A stretch of 39,338 bases of DNA from Actinokineospora spheciospongiae (GTDB lineage Bacteria > Actinomycetota > Actinomycetes > Mycobacteriales > Pseudonocardiaceae), in the NCBI RefSeq assembly GCF_000564855.1, contig NZ_AYXG01000079.1, positions 1 to 39,338 of the forward strand, in the 5' to 3' direction. How positions within the stretch are numbered: the stretch's first letter is position 1; every line of letters begins with the position of its first letter. The notes beneath the pieces were generated by a model. That model was not told the origin of the DNA. It made no database searches and saw nothing but the letters and a program-made list of their open reading frames with translations. Shown here piece by piece: positions 32,973 through 39,338 of this stretch. The position numbers and the translations under genes are program-made.

Positions 32973-34334
32973 GTGCGCTCACGGCGGTCGGTGTCGCTCG
33001 GACTGTTCGCCACCTCGGTGGTCCTGCTGTCGGTGGTCGCGCTGTCCTCGGTGTCCGCGGTGGGCACCGCGGTCGCCGTGCCGCCCCCGCCCCCCAACCC
33101 CAGCGACTCGCAGCTCGACGCGGGCCGCGCCGAGGCCGACCGCAGGGCGGGCAAGGTGGGGGAGCTGACCAACCAGCTCGCCCAGGCCGAGTCGCGGCTG
33201 ATGCGGTTGCAGGCCGAGGTCGAGGCGAAGCTGGAGGACGCCAACAAGGCCCTGGTCGACATGCAGACCGCCCAGGACGTCGCCGCCCAGGCCGCCGCAG
33301 ACGCCGAGTCCGCCCGCCGCGAGTCCGAGGGCGCGGGCAAGGCCATCGACGACGCCAGGGACCTCCTCGACGACTTCGCCGCGGGCAGCTACAAGCAGGG
33401 CAGCACCGTCGGCTCCATCTCCGCCTACCTGGGCGCCAAGAGCCCCGAGGACCTGCTCGCCCGCGCCGAAATGCTCAACGCGATCAGCGGCACCGAACTC
33501 GACGCCCTCGACCGGTTGCAGCGCGCCCGCACCGAGAAGGCCAACAGGGACTCCCGCGCCCGCGCCGCCCTGGAGTTGGCCGACCGCAAGCGGTCCGAGG
33601 CCGAGCAGGCCAAGCGCGAGGCCGACACCGCGACCGCCACCGCCCAGCGCGCCCGCGCCGACCAGGCGGGCCAGTCCCAGGAGTTGCAGGCGGCGAAGGC
33701 CGACTACGAGCGGCAGCTCACCGAGGCCCAGGCGGCGGTCGGCGGCCTGGAGAACCAGCGGCAGCGCTACCAGGAGTGGCTGGCGGCCAAGCAGCGCGAG
33801 GACGAGGCCAACGCCGCCGCCGCGGCAGCCGCGCAGAACACCGGCGGCGGAGGCGGCAGTGGAGGCGGCGGTGGTGGTGGCAGCGCCGACGACTCCGCGG
33901 GCCCGCGCCCGATCGGCAGCGCCCGCACGGTGATCAATCGAGCCCTGTCCCAACTCGGCGTCCAGTACGCCTGGGGCGGCGGCAACGCCCACGGCCCCAC
34001 CCGGGGCATCCGCGACGGCGGCGTGGCCGACGCCTTCGGCGACTACGCCAAGATCGGCTTCGACTGCTCCGGCCTGATGATCTACGCCTTCGCAGGCGCG
34101 GGCATCCGGCTCCCGCACTACAGCGGCTACCAGGCCACCGCGGGCCGCCGGGTCCCCCTCAGCCAGAAGGCCCCCGGCGACATGCTCTTCTGGACCACCG
34201 GTGGCCGCATCCACCACGTGGCGCTCTACCTCGGCAACGGGCAGATGGTCGAGGCGCCGTACTCCGGCTCCCGGGTCCGCATCGCCCCGGTCCGCTACGG
34301 CGGCATCGTCCCCTACGCCACCCGCGTTCTCTGA
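32973..34334 (+). CDS. Secreted NlpC/P60 endopeptidase with coiled coil (RipA-like)
   Basis: A 453-aa exported peptidoglycan hydrolase starting at GTG 32973, six bases after AGGAGG. A signal peptide (SLGLFATSVVLLSVVALSSV) is followed by a short Pro stretch, a long coiled coil (about 45-285, rich in Ala, Glu, Gln and Arg), a Gly/Ser linker (near 291-308), and the NlpC/P60 domain (about 320-453). The catalytic Cys is in FDCSGLM and the His in IHHVALYLG. This order is that of RipA/RipC-type cell-separation enzymes, where the coiled coil restrains the catalytic domain. It probably cuts D-Glu-mDAP bonds. It precedes a second secreted hydrolase. Confidence 0.95.
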   Translation: MRSRRSVSLGLFATSVVLLSVVALSSVSAVGTAVAVPPPPPNPSDSQLDAGRAEADRRAGKVGELTNQLAQAESRLMRLQAEVEAKLEDANKALVDMQTAQDVAAQAAADAESARRESEGAGKAIDDARDLLDDFAAGSYKQGSTVGSISAYLGAKSPEDLLARAEMLNAISGTELDALDRLQRARTEKANRDSRARAALELADRKRSEAEQAKREADTATATAQRARADQAGQSQELQAAKADYERQLTEAQAAVGGLENQRQRYQEWLAAKQREDEANAAAAAAAQNTGGGGGSGGGGGGGSADDSAGPRPIGSARTVINRALSQLGVQYAWGGGNAHGPTRGIRDGGVADAFGDYAKIGFDCSGLMIYAFAGAGIRLPHYSGYQATAGRRVPLSQKAPGDMLFWTTGGRIHHVALYLGNGQMVEAPYSGSRVRIAPVRYGGIVPYATRVL

Positions 34335-34366
34335 CCGGTCGTCGAACACCCGACAGGGAGGTATCG

Positions 34367-34927
34367 GTGAAGAGGTTCCCCGCTGTACTCGCCGCCACTG
34401 TTCTCCTGGTGGCCACACTCGCCACACCCGCGTCGGCAGCACTGCCGACCCCCGCGTTCGAGCCCGAGATCGACGCCTATGCCGACTACGAAGGCCAGTC
34501 GACGTGCGACCCGAGCCCCAAACCGGGCGCGGAAGCGTTCCGCGACGTCCTCAAGGCCGAGTACAAGCGCGGCGGGGACATCATCAGCCGCGACTGCGGC
34601 GCGGGCGGGCAGAGCGAGCACAAGGAAGGCCGCGCACTCGACTACTGGTTCAAGGCGAACGACTCGGCGCAGAAGAAGCAGGCCACCGAACTGCTCGACT
34701 GGCTGCTCGCCACCGACGAACACGGCAACGCCCACGCCCGCGCCCGCCGCCTGGGGATCATGTACATCATCTGGAACCGCGAGATCTGGCAGTCCTACGC
34801 GGCGTCCGAGGGCTGGCAGCCCTACACCGGCGCCAGCCCGCACACCGACCACATCCACTTCAGCTTCAGCTGGGCGGGCGCCCGCAAGCAGACCACCTGG
34901 TGGACGTCCGCGCAGCCGGTCCGCTGA
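34367..34927 (+). CDS. Secreted LAS/M15-type metallopeptidase-like protein
   Basis: A 186-aa exported protein starting at GTG 34367 (GGGAGG upstream). The signal peptide ends at SASA-like TPASA near residue 24. The mature part has the zinc signature of the LAS family: SEHKEGRALDYW (H and D ligands) and HTDHIHFSFSW (final H). Two cysteines (STCDP and RDCGAG) may form a disulfide. LAS members are D-Ala-D-Ala carboxypeptidases or peptidoglycan endopeptidases; the cleavage site here is not known. Its position 32 bases after the NlpC/P60 gene suggests joint cell-wall remodelling. Confidence 0.85.
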   Translation: MKRFPAVLAATVLLVATLATPASAALPTPAFEPEIDAYADYEGQSTCDPSPKPGAEAFRDVLKAEYKRGGDIISRDCGAGGQSEHKEGRALDYWFKANDSAQKKQATELLDWLLATDEHGNAHARARRLGIMYIIWNREIWQSYAASEGWQPYTGASPHTDHIHFSFSWAGARKQTTWWTSAQPVR

Positions 34928-34960
34928 GAGCGCCGAACACGACCCCGGCTGAGGACCGTT

Positions 34961-35008
34961 GCGGGCTGACCCGGCCGGGACCGGGTGGCCCCGGCCGGGT
35001 CAGCCCGC
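34961..35008. terminator. 19-bp perfect bidirectional hairpin
   Basis: Bases 34961-34979 and 34990-35008 are perfectly complementary around a 10-base loop. It lies between two convergent genes (stops at 34927 and 35012) and can end both transcripts. Confidence 0.9.
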
Positions 35009-35011
35009 CGA

Positions 35012-35497
35012 TCAGGCGAGGGCGGCGGCGAACATGCCGGGCTCGTAGGAGCCGCCCCGCTGGTGCGCGATCACAGCGAGCCGGTTCGCCGCGTTGATCA
35101 AGGCCACCAGCGCGACCAGCGCGGCGATCTGGTCGTCGTCGTAGTGCTCGCGGACCTGCGCCCAGGTTTCGTCGGAGACGCCGGGGTGGGCGTCGGCGAG
35201 GCGGGTGCCTTCTTCGGCGAGGGCCAGGGCGGCTTGCTCGGCCTCGGTGAAGACGGTGGCCTCGCGCCAGGCGGCGACCAGGTTGAGCCGGACCGGCGAC
35301 TCCCCGTCGGCCGTGGCTTCCTTGGTGTGCATGTCGATGCACCAGCCGCAGCCGTTGATCTGGCTGGCGCGCAGGGAGACCAGTTCCTGGGTGGACTTCG
35401 GGAGGGTGGAGGAGTGGATCACCTGGCCCGCGTTGGCGAACCGCTTGGCGAACCTGAGGGCGAGCTCGTTGCCGAACATGTCGAATCGGGTGTCCAT
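35012..35497 (-). CDS. Carboxymuconolactone decarboxylase (AhpD-like) protein, ECF41 partner
   Basis: A 161-aa protein starting at ATG 35497. The redox centre is CGWCIDMH (C50, C53, H57), the CxxCxxxH pattern of AhpD-type peroxidase partners. The helical segment SLRASQINGC before it is also typical. It is divergent from an ECF41 sigma factor gene. CMD genes are one of the three classes (carboxymuconolactone decarboxylase, oxidoreductase, epimerase) known as ECF41 targets. Its promoter (35565-35539) has the same elements as that of the sigma gene, so control by that sigma factor is very likely. Confidence 0.94.
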   Translation of the reverse strand: MDTRFDMFGNELALRFAKRFANAGQVIHSSTLPKSTQELVSLRASQINGCGWCIDMHTKEATADGESPVRLNLVAAWREATVFTEAEQAALALAEEGTRLADAHPGVSDETWAQVREHYDDDQIAALVALVALINAANRLAVIAHQRGGSYEPGMFAAALA

Positions 35498-35538
35498 GGG
35501 GGTGTCCTCGCTCGTGGTGTCGGGTCGGTCGGGCACAA

Positions 35539-35565
35539 GATGTCCGCGAGCCGGTTCCTGTGACA
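35539..35565 (-). promoter_or_regulatory. ECF41-type promoter of the CMD gene
   Basis: On the minus strand TGTCACA (35565-35559) is followed by 16 bases and CATC (35542-35539). This fits the ECF41 consensus (TGTCACA, 16 bases, CGTC) with one change. The gene starts 41 bases downstream. Confidence 0.82.
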
Positions 35566-35610
35566 GCGTGGGTGTGTGACGCACGCCATGGCCGGGTCGG
35601 CGTCCGGGTG

Positions 35611-35637
35611 TCACACAACGGGCGGGCGCGGCATCTG
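35611..35637 (+). promoter_or_regulatory. ECF41-type promoter of the sigma factor gene
   Basis: TGTCACA (35611-35617), 16 bases, then CATC (35634-35637): the same arrangement as the divergent promoter. It implies autoregulation. The start codon is 36 bases downstream. Confidence 0.82.
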
Positions 35638-35673
35638 ATGGGAGACGCAGTCGAGCGCGAAGAGGAGTCCCCC

Positions 35674-36579
35674 ATGGCAGGTGCCCCATCCGATGACCGG
35701 CCCGACCTCGCCACGGAGGTGTTCCTCGCCCACCGCAACCTGCTCTTCACCGTCGCCTACGAGATGTTGGGGGTGGCGGCGGACGCGGAGGACGTGTTGC
35801 AGGAGACCTGGTTGCGGTGGGTGGGGGTCGACCTCGACGCGGTGCGGGACCGGCGGGCCTACCTGGTTCGGATCACCACCCGGCAGGCGCTCGCCCGGTT
35901 GCGCGTGCTCGGGCGCCGCAAGGAGTCCTACGTCGGGTCCTGGTTGCCCGAGCCGCTGCTGACCGCGCCCGACGTGGCCGAGGACGTCGAGCTGGCCGAC
36001 AGCGTGTCGATGGCGGTGCTGCTGGTGCTGGAGACGCTGGCGCCGACCGAGCGGGCGGTGTTCGTGCTGCGCGAGGTGTTCGGCCTGGCCTACGACGAGA
36101 TCGCCGAGGCGGTCGACAAGAACCCGGCCGCCGTGCGGCAGATCGCGCACCGGGCGCGGGCGCACGTGGCGGCGCGCAGGCCGCGCGGGGTCGTGTCCGC
36201 GGCCGAGACGCGGAAGGCGCTGGAGGCGTTCCGGCGGGCGGCGGAAACCGGTGACCTGCAACGCCTGCTCGACGTCTTGGCGCCGGACGTCGTCCTCCTC
36301 GGCGACGGTGGCGGGGTCAAGCAAGCGATTGCGCGGCCCGTGGTGGGGGCGGACAGGGTGGCCCGCCTGCTGATCGGTGGCCTCGGCAGGCTCGCCGACG
36401 CCGTGTCGCTGCGGCAGGCGCAGGTCAACGGGTACCCGGCGCTGGTCTTCCGGCTCGACGGGGAGATCGACACCGTGGTGGCGGTGCGCGTGGAGGGTGG
36501 CCTCATCACCGGGCTCTACGCCGTGCGCAACCCCGACAAGCTCTCGCACATGGAGCGGGAGACCACCCTGAGCCGGTGA
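35674..36579 (+). CDS. ECF41 sigma factor with SnoaL-like C-terminal domain
   Basis: A 301-aa sigma factor starting at ATG 35674 (AGGAG, seven bases before). Region 2 spans about 14-80 (HRNLLFTVAYEMLG, DVLQETWLRWV) and region 4 about 110-165 (LAPTERAVFVLREVFGLAYDEIA). A C-terminal SnoaL-like extension follows (175-295). All three ECF41 signatures are present: WLPEP at 90-94, DGGG at 211-214 and NPDKL at 286-290. In this group the extension, not a separate anti-sigma factor, controls activity. The divergent CMD gene and the matching pair of promoters support the assignment. Confidence 0.96.
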   Translation: MAGAPSDDRPDLATEVFLAHRNLLFTVAYEMLGVAADAEDVLQETWLRWVGVDLDAVRDRRAYLVRITTRQALARLRVLGRRKESYVGSWLPEPLLTAPDVAEDVELADSVSMAVLLVLETLAPTERAVFVLREVFGLAYDEIAEAVDKNPAAVRQIAHRARAHVAARRPRGVVSAAETRKALEAFRRAAETGDLQRLLDVLAPDVVLLGDGGGVKQAIARPVVGADRVARLLIGGLGRLADAVSLRQAQVNGYPALVFRLDGEIDTVVAVRVEGGLITGLYAVRNPDKLSHMERETTLSR

Positions 36580-36620
36580 ACCAGGCTCACGCCAGGGAAG
36601 GCGGCCGTTGGCGGCGTGTG

Positions 36621-36743
36621 GGGCCAACGGTGCCGCCCCGGGTGCACTACCGGTTGACGCCGCTGGGGCTCTCGCTCGACGTGCCGCTGGCCGCGCTGCG
36701 GGAGTGGGCCGAGGCGCACATGCCCGAGGTCGACCGGGCCGGC
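36621..36743 (+). pseudogene. HxlR-family regulator remnant (C-terminal fragment)
   Basis: In the frame of the downstream MerR gene, about 40 codons encode PTVPPRVHYRLTPLGLSLDV followed by PLAALREWAEAHMPEV. This is the wing and last helix of HxlR winged-helix regulators. The N-terminal two thirds, including the Cys and recognition helix, is missing; upstream is the sigma factor stop. It is a decayed gene end, and it now forms part of the DNA before the MerR promoter. Confidence 0.75.
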
Positions 36744-36753
36744 GGGAGAACGC

Positions 36754-36784
36754 TTGCCTTGACGTGGGCGGCAAGGTTTAGCGT
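36754..36784 (+). promoter_or_regulatory. MerR-type promoter and dyad operator
   Basis: -35 TTGCCT (36754-36759) and -10 TAGCGT (36779-36784) are 19 bases apart, the long spacing typical of MerR-activated promoters. A dyad, TTGCC and GGCAA extended by AACGC and GCGTT, covers the spacer. The ATG at 36792 follows the -10 by seven bases, so the message is probably leaderless. Confidence 0.68.
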
Positions 36785-36791
36785 TCCCGGC

Positions 36792-37220
36792 ATGCGCATC
36801 GGGGAGTTGGCGAAGCGGACCGGGACGACGACGCGGGCCCTGCGGTTCTACGAGTCGCAGGGGTTGTTGGGCCGGGCCCGGCGCACGGCCAACGGCTACC
36901 GCGACTACGACGAGGAAGACCAACGCCTGGTCAGCGAGATCCTGGCGTTGCAGGCGGCCGGGCTCAGCCTGGACGACACGCGCCCGTTCGTCGCCTGCCT
37001 GCGGGCCGGGCACGGGGCGGGGGACGACTGCGCCGACTCGGTCGAGGTCTACCGCCGCCGCCTCGCCGAGGTCGACGACTGCCTGGAGCGGCTCGGCGCC
37101 GTGCGGGCGGGTCTGGTGGCCAAGCTCGCCGACGCGCTGGCGCGGGAACCGGGCCCCTGCCGCGTCACCACCGGGTACGCCGCGAGCGTGCCACCCAACC
37201 ACTTCGAGGAGAACCCATGA
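36792..37220 (+). CDS. MerR-family regulator coupled to thioredoxin
   Basis: A 142-aa regulator starting at ATG 36792. The MerR winged helix covers 1-70 (MRIGELAKRTGTTTRALRFY, GYRDYDEED). The effector region carries C69, C80, C97 and C123, with C69 and C80 spaced by LRAGHGAGDD in the conserved segment FVACLRAGH. A coiled-coil dimer helix (YRRRLAEVDDCLERLGAVRAGL) follows. It overlaps the thioredoxin gene by four bases (ATGA). Cysteines plus the thioredoxin partner suggest a thiol or redox sensor, though this is inference. Regulation is likely through its own 19-bp-spaced promoter. Confidence 0.9.
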   Translation: MRIGELAKRTGTTTRALRFYESQGLLGRARRTANGYRDYDEEDQRLVSEILALQAAGLSLDDTRPFVACLRAGHGAGDDCADSVEVYRRRLAEVDDCLERLGAVRAGLVAKLADALAREPGPCRVTTGYAASVPPNHFEENP

Positions 37221-37558
37221 TCACCGCGAACGCGGTCACGGCCGTGACCGACTCGACCTTCGCCGAGGAGGTCCTGCACCGCGACGGGCCGGTCCTGGTC
37301 GAGTTCTGGGCGCAGTGGTGCGGGCCGTGCCACATGATGGCCCCGGTGCTGGCCGAGATCGCCGCGACCCGCCCCGACCTGACCATCCGCAAGGTCAACG
37401 CCGATGAGAACCCCACCACGGCCCGCGACCACCGGGTGATGTCCCTGCCGACCCTGCTGCTGTTCGCGGGCGGCGAGCCGGTCCGGGCGATCGTCGGCGC
37501 GCGCCCGAAGGCCAGGCTGCTGGCCGAGGTCGACGCGGCGCTGGCCGACCTCAGCTGA
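37217..37558 (+). CDS. trxA: Thioredoxin
   Basis: A 113-aa thioredoxin starting at ATG 37217, overlapping the MerR stop. The active site FWAQWCGPCHMM has C35 and C38, and the cis-Pro loop is SLPTLLLF. The length and fold are those of a standard cytoplasmic thioredoxin that reduces protein disulfides. Its regulator sits directly upstream in the same operon. The 3' end overlaps the end of the convergent TetR gene by eight bases. Confidence 0.96.
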   Translation: MITANAVTAVTDSTFAEEVLHRDGPVLVEFWAQWCGPCHMMAPVLAEIAATRPDLTIRKVNADENPTTARDHRVMSLPTLLLFAGGEPVRAIVGARPKARLLAEVDAALADLS

Positions 37559-38075
37559 GCAGGCGGTCGATCAGCAGGGCCGCCGCGGCGTCGCAGCGGG
37601 CGTGGTCGCCGGTGACCATGCGGTCGAGCAGGAGTCCTTTGAGGCCGGAGGCCAGGGCGGTGGCGGTGGCCGGGTCGTGGTCGGGCAGCAGGGCCGCCGC
37701 GTAGTCGACCCAGGCGGTCACGGCGGTCCGGGCGGCCGGGTGGTCCTCGGTGAGGGCGGCGGTCAGGAGTTGGTACATCACCGTGAAGTGCGCGCGGTCG
37801 GTGGTCATCGCCGACCAGGCCGCCGCGGCGGCTGACCGCGGGTCCTGCTCGGCGGCGCCGTCGAGCTGGGCGAGCACCCGGCTGCGGTGCTCGGCGAAGG
37901 CGGCGGCCAGCAGCCGGTCGCGGCTGCCGAAGTAGTGCACCAGCATCCGGGCGCTGGTGCCCAGGCGCTCGGCGAGGCCGCGCAGGGTGAACTCGGCGAG
38001 GCCGTGCGCGGCCAGGTCGTCGAGGGTGGCGGCGATCAGCTCGGCGCGGCGGGCGGTGTCTGGGGGGCGGGCCAC
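37551..38075 (-). CDS. TetR-family regulator of the darcynin-SDR operon
   Basis: A 174-aa repressor starting at GTG 38075. The helix-turn-helix (about 10-55) contains DDLAAHGLAEFTLRGLAERL and TSARMLVHYFGSRDRL. The ligand domain is small and Ala-rich. It is divergent from the darcynin-SDR operon; two copies of a GTAGCA-GT-TGTTAC type operator lie between and just inside the genes. It most likely represses itself and that operon. The TACAGT -10-like element (38088-38083, minus) ends seven bases before the GTG, so its message may be leaderless. Confidence 0.9.
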   Translation of the reverse strand: MARPPDTARRAELIAATLDDLAAHGLAEFTLRGLAERLGTSARMLVHYFGSRDRLLAAAFAEHRSRVLAQLDGAAEQDPRSAAAAAWSAMTTDRAHFTVMYQLLTAALTEDHPAARTAVTAWVDYAAALLPDHDPATATALASGLKGLLLDRMVTGDHARCDAAAALLIDRLLS

Positions 38076-38079
38076 ACCC

Positions 38080-38135
38080 TTGACTGTAGCAGTTGTTACA
38101 TCTACCGTCGCCGCCATGGATGTAACAACTGCTAC
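38080..38135 (+). promoter_or_regulatory. Divergent promoter with two TetR operators (17-bp inverted repeat)
   Basis: Plus strand: -35 TTGACT (38080-38085), 17-base spacer, -10 TACCGT (38103-38108), then ATG 38116 eight bases later (leaderless). The spacer itself, 38086-38102, is repeated as a perfect inverted copy at 38119-38135, just inside the darcynin gene. Each arm is also a near-palindrome of the form GTARCA-N2-TGYTAC, so each can bind a TetR dimer. Confidence 0.85.
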
Positions 38136-38454
38136 GGAAACCGAGTACACGGCGTTCATGCTGATCACCGCACTGCCCGCGTGGCTGCGGCTGAGCAGGC
38201 CGGAACGCGCGGCGGTCGCCGACAAGACGCTGGGCGCCGCGCTGCGCGGGCACCCCAGGACCACCGCGCGGTTCTTCGACGCCGAGGCGTTCAGCGCGCG
38301 GTGCAGCGACGTCCTCCTGTTCACCACCACCGACCTCGCCGACTACTACCTGGTCGTCGAGGAACTGCGCGACTCGCCGCTGTTCACCGTGCCCTACTTC
38401 CACCTCGACGAACTGGTCCTCGCCGTCGAGGACGGGCACCAGGCCGCCGGATGA
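38116..38454 (+). CDS. Darcynin-like small protein
   Basis: A 112-aa cytoplasmic protein starting at ATG 38116. The body follows the darcynin family pattern I recall: YTAFMLITALPAWLRLSRPERAA, then RFFDAEAFSARCSDVLLFTTTDL, then YYLVVEELRDSPLF and a final YFHLDELVLAVEDG. The biochemical role of the family is unknown. Its first codons double as the second TetR operator. It overlaps the SDR gene by four bases (ATGA), so the two are co-translated under TetR control. Confidence 0.85.
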   Translation: MDVTTATETEYTAFMLITALPAWLRLSRPERAAVADKTLGAALRGHPRTTARFFDAEAFSARCSDVLLFTTTDLADYYLVVEELRDSPLFTVPYFHLDELVLAVEDGHQAAG

Positions 38455-39179
38455 GCGCCGCCCTGATCACCGGCGGCAGCACCGGCGTCGGCCTCGCCCT
38501 GGCCGAACGACTCGTGGCCGACGGCACCACCGTCCTGGTCTGCGGTCGCGACGCCGACCGGCTCGCCCAGGCCGAGCGGATGCTGCCCGGCCTGCGCACC
38601 ACCGTCGCCGACCTCGCCGACCCGGCCGCCGTCGACCGGCTCGCCACCACCGCCCTCGCCCTCCCGGGGCTCGACCTGCTGGTCAACAACGCCGCCGTGC
38701 AGCTCGACCGCTCCTGGGCGACCGCCGACCGCGACGCCCTCGCCGCCGACATCGCCGCCGAACTGGGCGCCGACCTGGCCGGGCCGCTGCGCCTCACCGC
38801 CCGGCTGCTGCCCGCCCTCGCCGCCGCCTCCTCGGCGACGATCGTCAACGTCACCTCGGCGCTGGGCGTGGTCCCGAAGCGGTCGGCGCCGGTCTACTGC
38901 GCGGCCAAGGCCGGGCTGATCGCGTTCAGCGCGGGACTGCGCCACCAGCTCGCCGTGGACGCCCCGCACGTGCGGGTGGTCGACGCGATGCTCCCGTTGG
39001 TCGACACCGCGATGACCGAGGGGCGCGGCTCCCGCAAGATCAGTGCGGGGGCGGCGGCCGACGGGATTCTGGGCGGGGTGCGGCGCGGCCGGGCGGTGGT
39101 CCGGGTGGGCGGGGTCGGCGCGCTGCTGGCCGTGCACCGCCTCGCCCCCGGCCTCGCCGCCCGGCTCGTGGCCGACTGA
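38451..39179 (+). CDS. Short-chain dehydrogenase/reductase (DltE-like)
   Basis: A 242-aa oxidoreductase starting at ATG 38451. The dinucleotide motif is ITGGSTGVGLALAE (6-19), with CGRD at the end of strand 2, which suggests NADP preference. NNAAV, then IVNVTSALG (catalytic Ser) and YCAAK (catalytic Tyr and Lys) complete the SDR signature. Relatives labelled DltE oxidise or reduce small carbonyl substrates; the true substrate is unknown. It is the second gene of the TetR-controlled operon. A dispersed repeat follows the stop. Confidence 0.93.
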   Translation: MSAALITGGSTGVGLALAERLVADGTTVLVCGRDADRLAQAERMLPGLRTTVADLADPAAVDRLATTALALPGLDLLVNNAAVQLDRSWATADRDALAADIAAELGADLAGPLRLTARLLPALAAASSATIVNVTSALGVVPKRSAPVYCAAKAGLIAFSAGLRHQLAVDAPHVRVVDAMLPLVDTAMTEGRGSRKISAGAAADGILGGVRRGRAVVRVGGVGALLAVHRLAPGLAARLVAD

Positions 39180-39194
39180 GCGCCCGCCTGAACA

Positions 39195-39324
39195 GGTTGC
39201 CGGGGCGTGTTCTCAAAGCCCGGTTGTTTGGTGGGTGGTGCCTGGCTGGGTGGATGTGCTCGGCTTTCGAGCGCCGGGTTTTTGCGGTGGTGCCCGGCTG
39301 GGTGGATGTGTTTGGCCGGGGCCC
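39195..39324 (+). repeat. Dispersed 3'-end repeat, copy 3
   Basis: A G/T-rich block starting about 16 bases after the SDR stop. It has CTCAAAGCCCGGTTGTTTGG, then a GGTGCCTGGCTGGGTGGATG box at about 39238-39257, a CTTTCGAGCGCCGGGTTTTTG linker, and the box again at 39289-39309, followed by TTTGGCCGGGGCCC. Bases 39289-39324 are an exact inverted copy of 1-36. The last 14 bases of the window show nothing further. Confidence 0.78.
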
Positions 39325-39338
39325 CTATGGCGATCATG

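Noticed and set aside
36576..37220. A 214-aa fusion of the HxlR fragment with MerR
   Set aside because: A promoter with 19-bp spacing sits between them and the MerR start at 36792 begins with the conserved MRIGELA; the fragment is better read as a scar.

Overview
The window is about 39.3 kb of very GC-rich DNA, densely packed with actinobacterial genes. Features pointing to a filamentous or pseudonocardial actinomycete (Pseudonocardiales-like; genus not determined) are the ergothioneine genes egtABCD, a mycothiol-type MDMPI/DinB protein, an XRE(DUF5753)-DUF397 pair, a DUF6879 gene beside an NB-ARC/TPR protein, an AcnR-type TetR repressor, an ECF41 sigma factor, and many GTG/TTG or apparently leaderless starts. 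No rRNA, tRNA, phage, transposase or CRISPR was recognised.

Layout. 1-4.4 kb (minus strand): a 3'-end repeat, RNase HI with two added Cys/His knuckles, a protein of the actinobacterial family labelled 3-methyladenine DNA glycosylase, and two CNNM/CBS membrane proteins. 4.4-6.8 kb (minus): an MDMPI-like enzyme, an MFS transporter and an AcnR-like TetR regulator. 7.0-12.0 kb (plus): the ergothioneine operon egtABCD without egtE, then an unknown gene. 12.2-13.6 kb: an APH(6)-type kinase and a Gdx guanidinium exporter behind a guanidine-III riboswitch. 13.6-23.0 kb: a MoxR-VWA pair, a membrane metallophosphoesterase, a BKACE/Kce enzyme, a secreted tripeptidyl-aminopeptidase-like hydrolase, a NarL-type two-component system, and an ArsR-SRPBCC pair.

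23.1-27.6 kb (all minus) is the most unusual block. It encodes XRE, DUF397, a small protein, DUF6879, and an NB-ARC/TPR STAND protein whose N-terminus carries a short RHIM-like Q-x-G amyloid-type motif. It looks like a regulated NLR-like module and is my best candidate for an undescribed system. 27.8-32.7 kb: aconitase, with a promoter overlapped by an exact match to the AcnR box, then a two-gene membrane-protein operon. 33.0-34.9 kb: two secreted cell-wall hydrolase-type proteins, NlpC/P60 and LAS/M15-like. 35.0-39.2 kb: four small regulator-target modules, namely ECF41 with its divergent CMD gene, an HxlR remnant, MerR with thioredoxin, and TetR with darcynin and SDR genes. Each intact module has a readable promoter or operator.

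A dispersed 3'-end repeat family occurs three times, always just after a stop codon and in the same orientation relative to the gene. Two copies at the extreme ends of the window form a perfect 36-bp inverted repeat. All calls come from reading the sequence and recalling family features; no database search was run.
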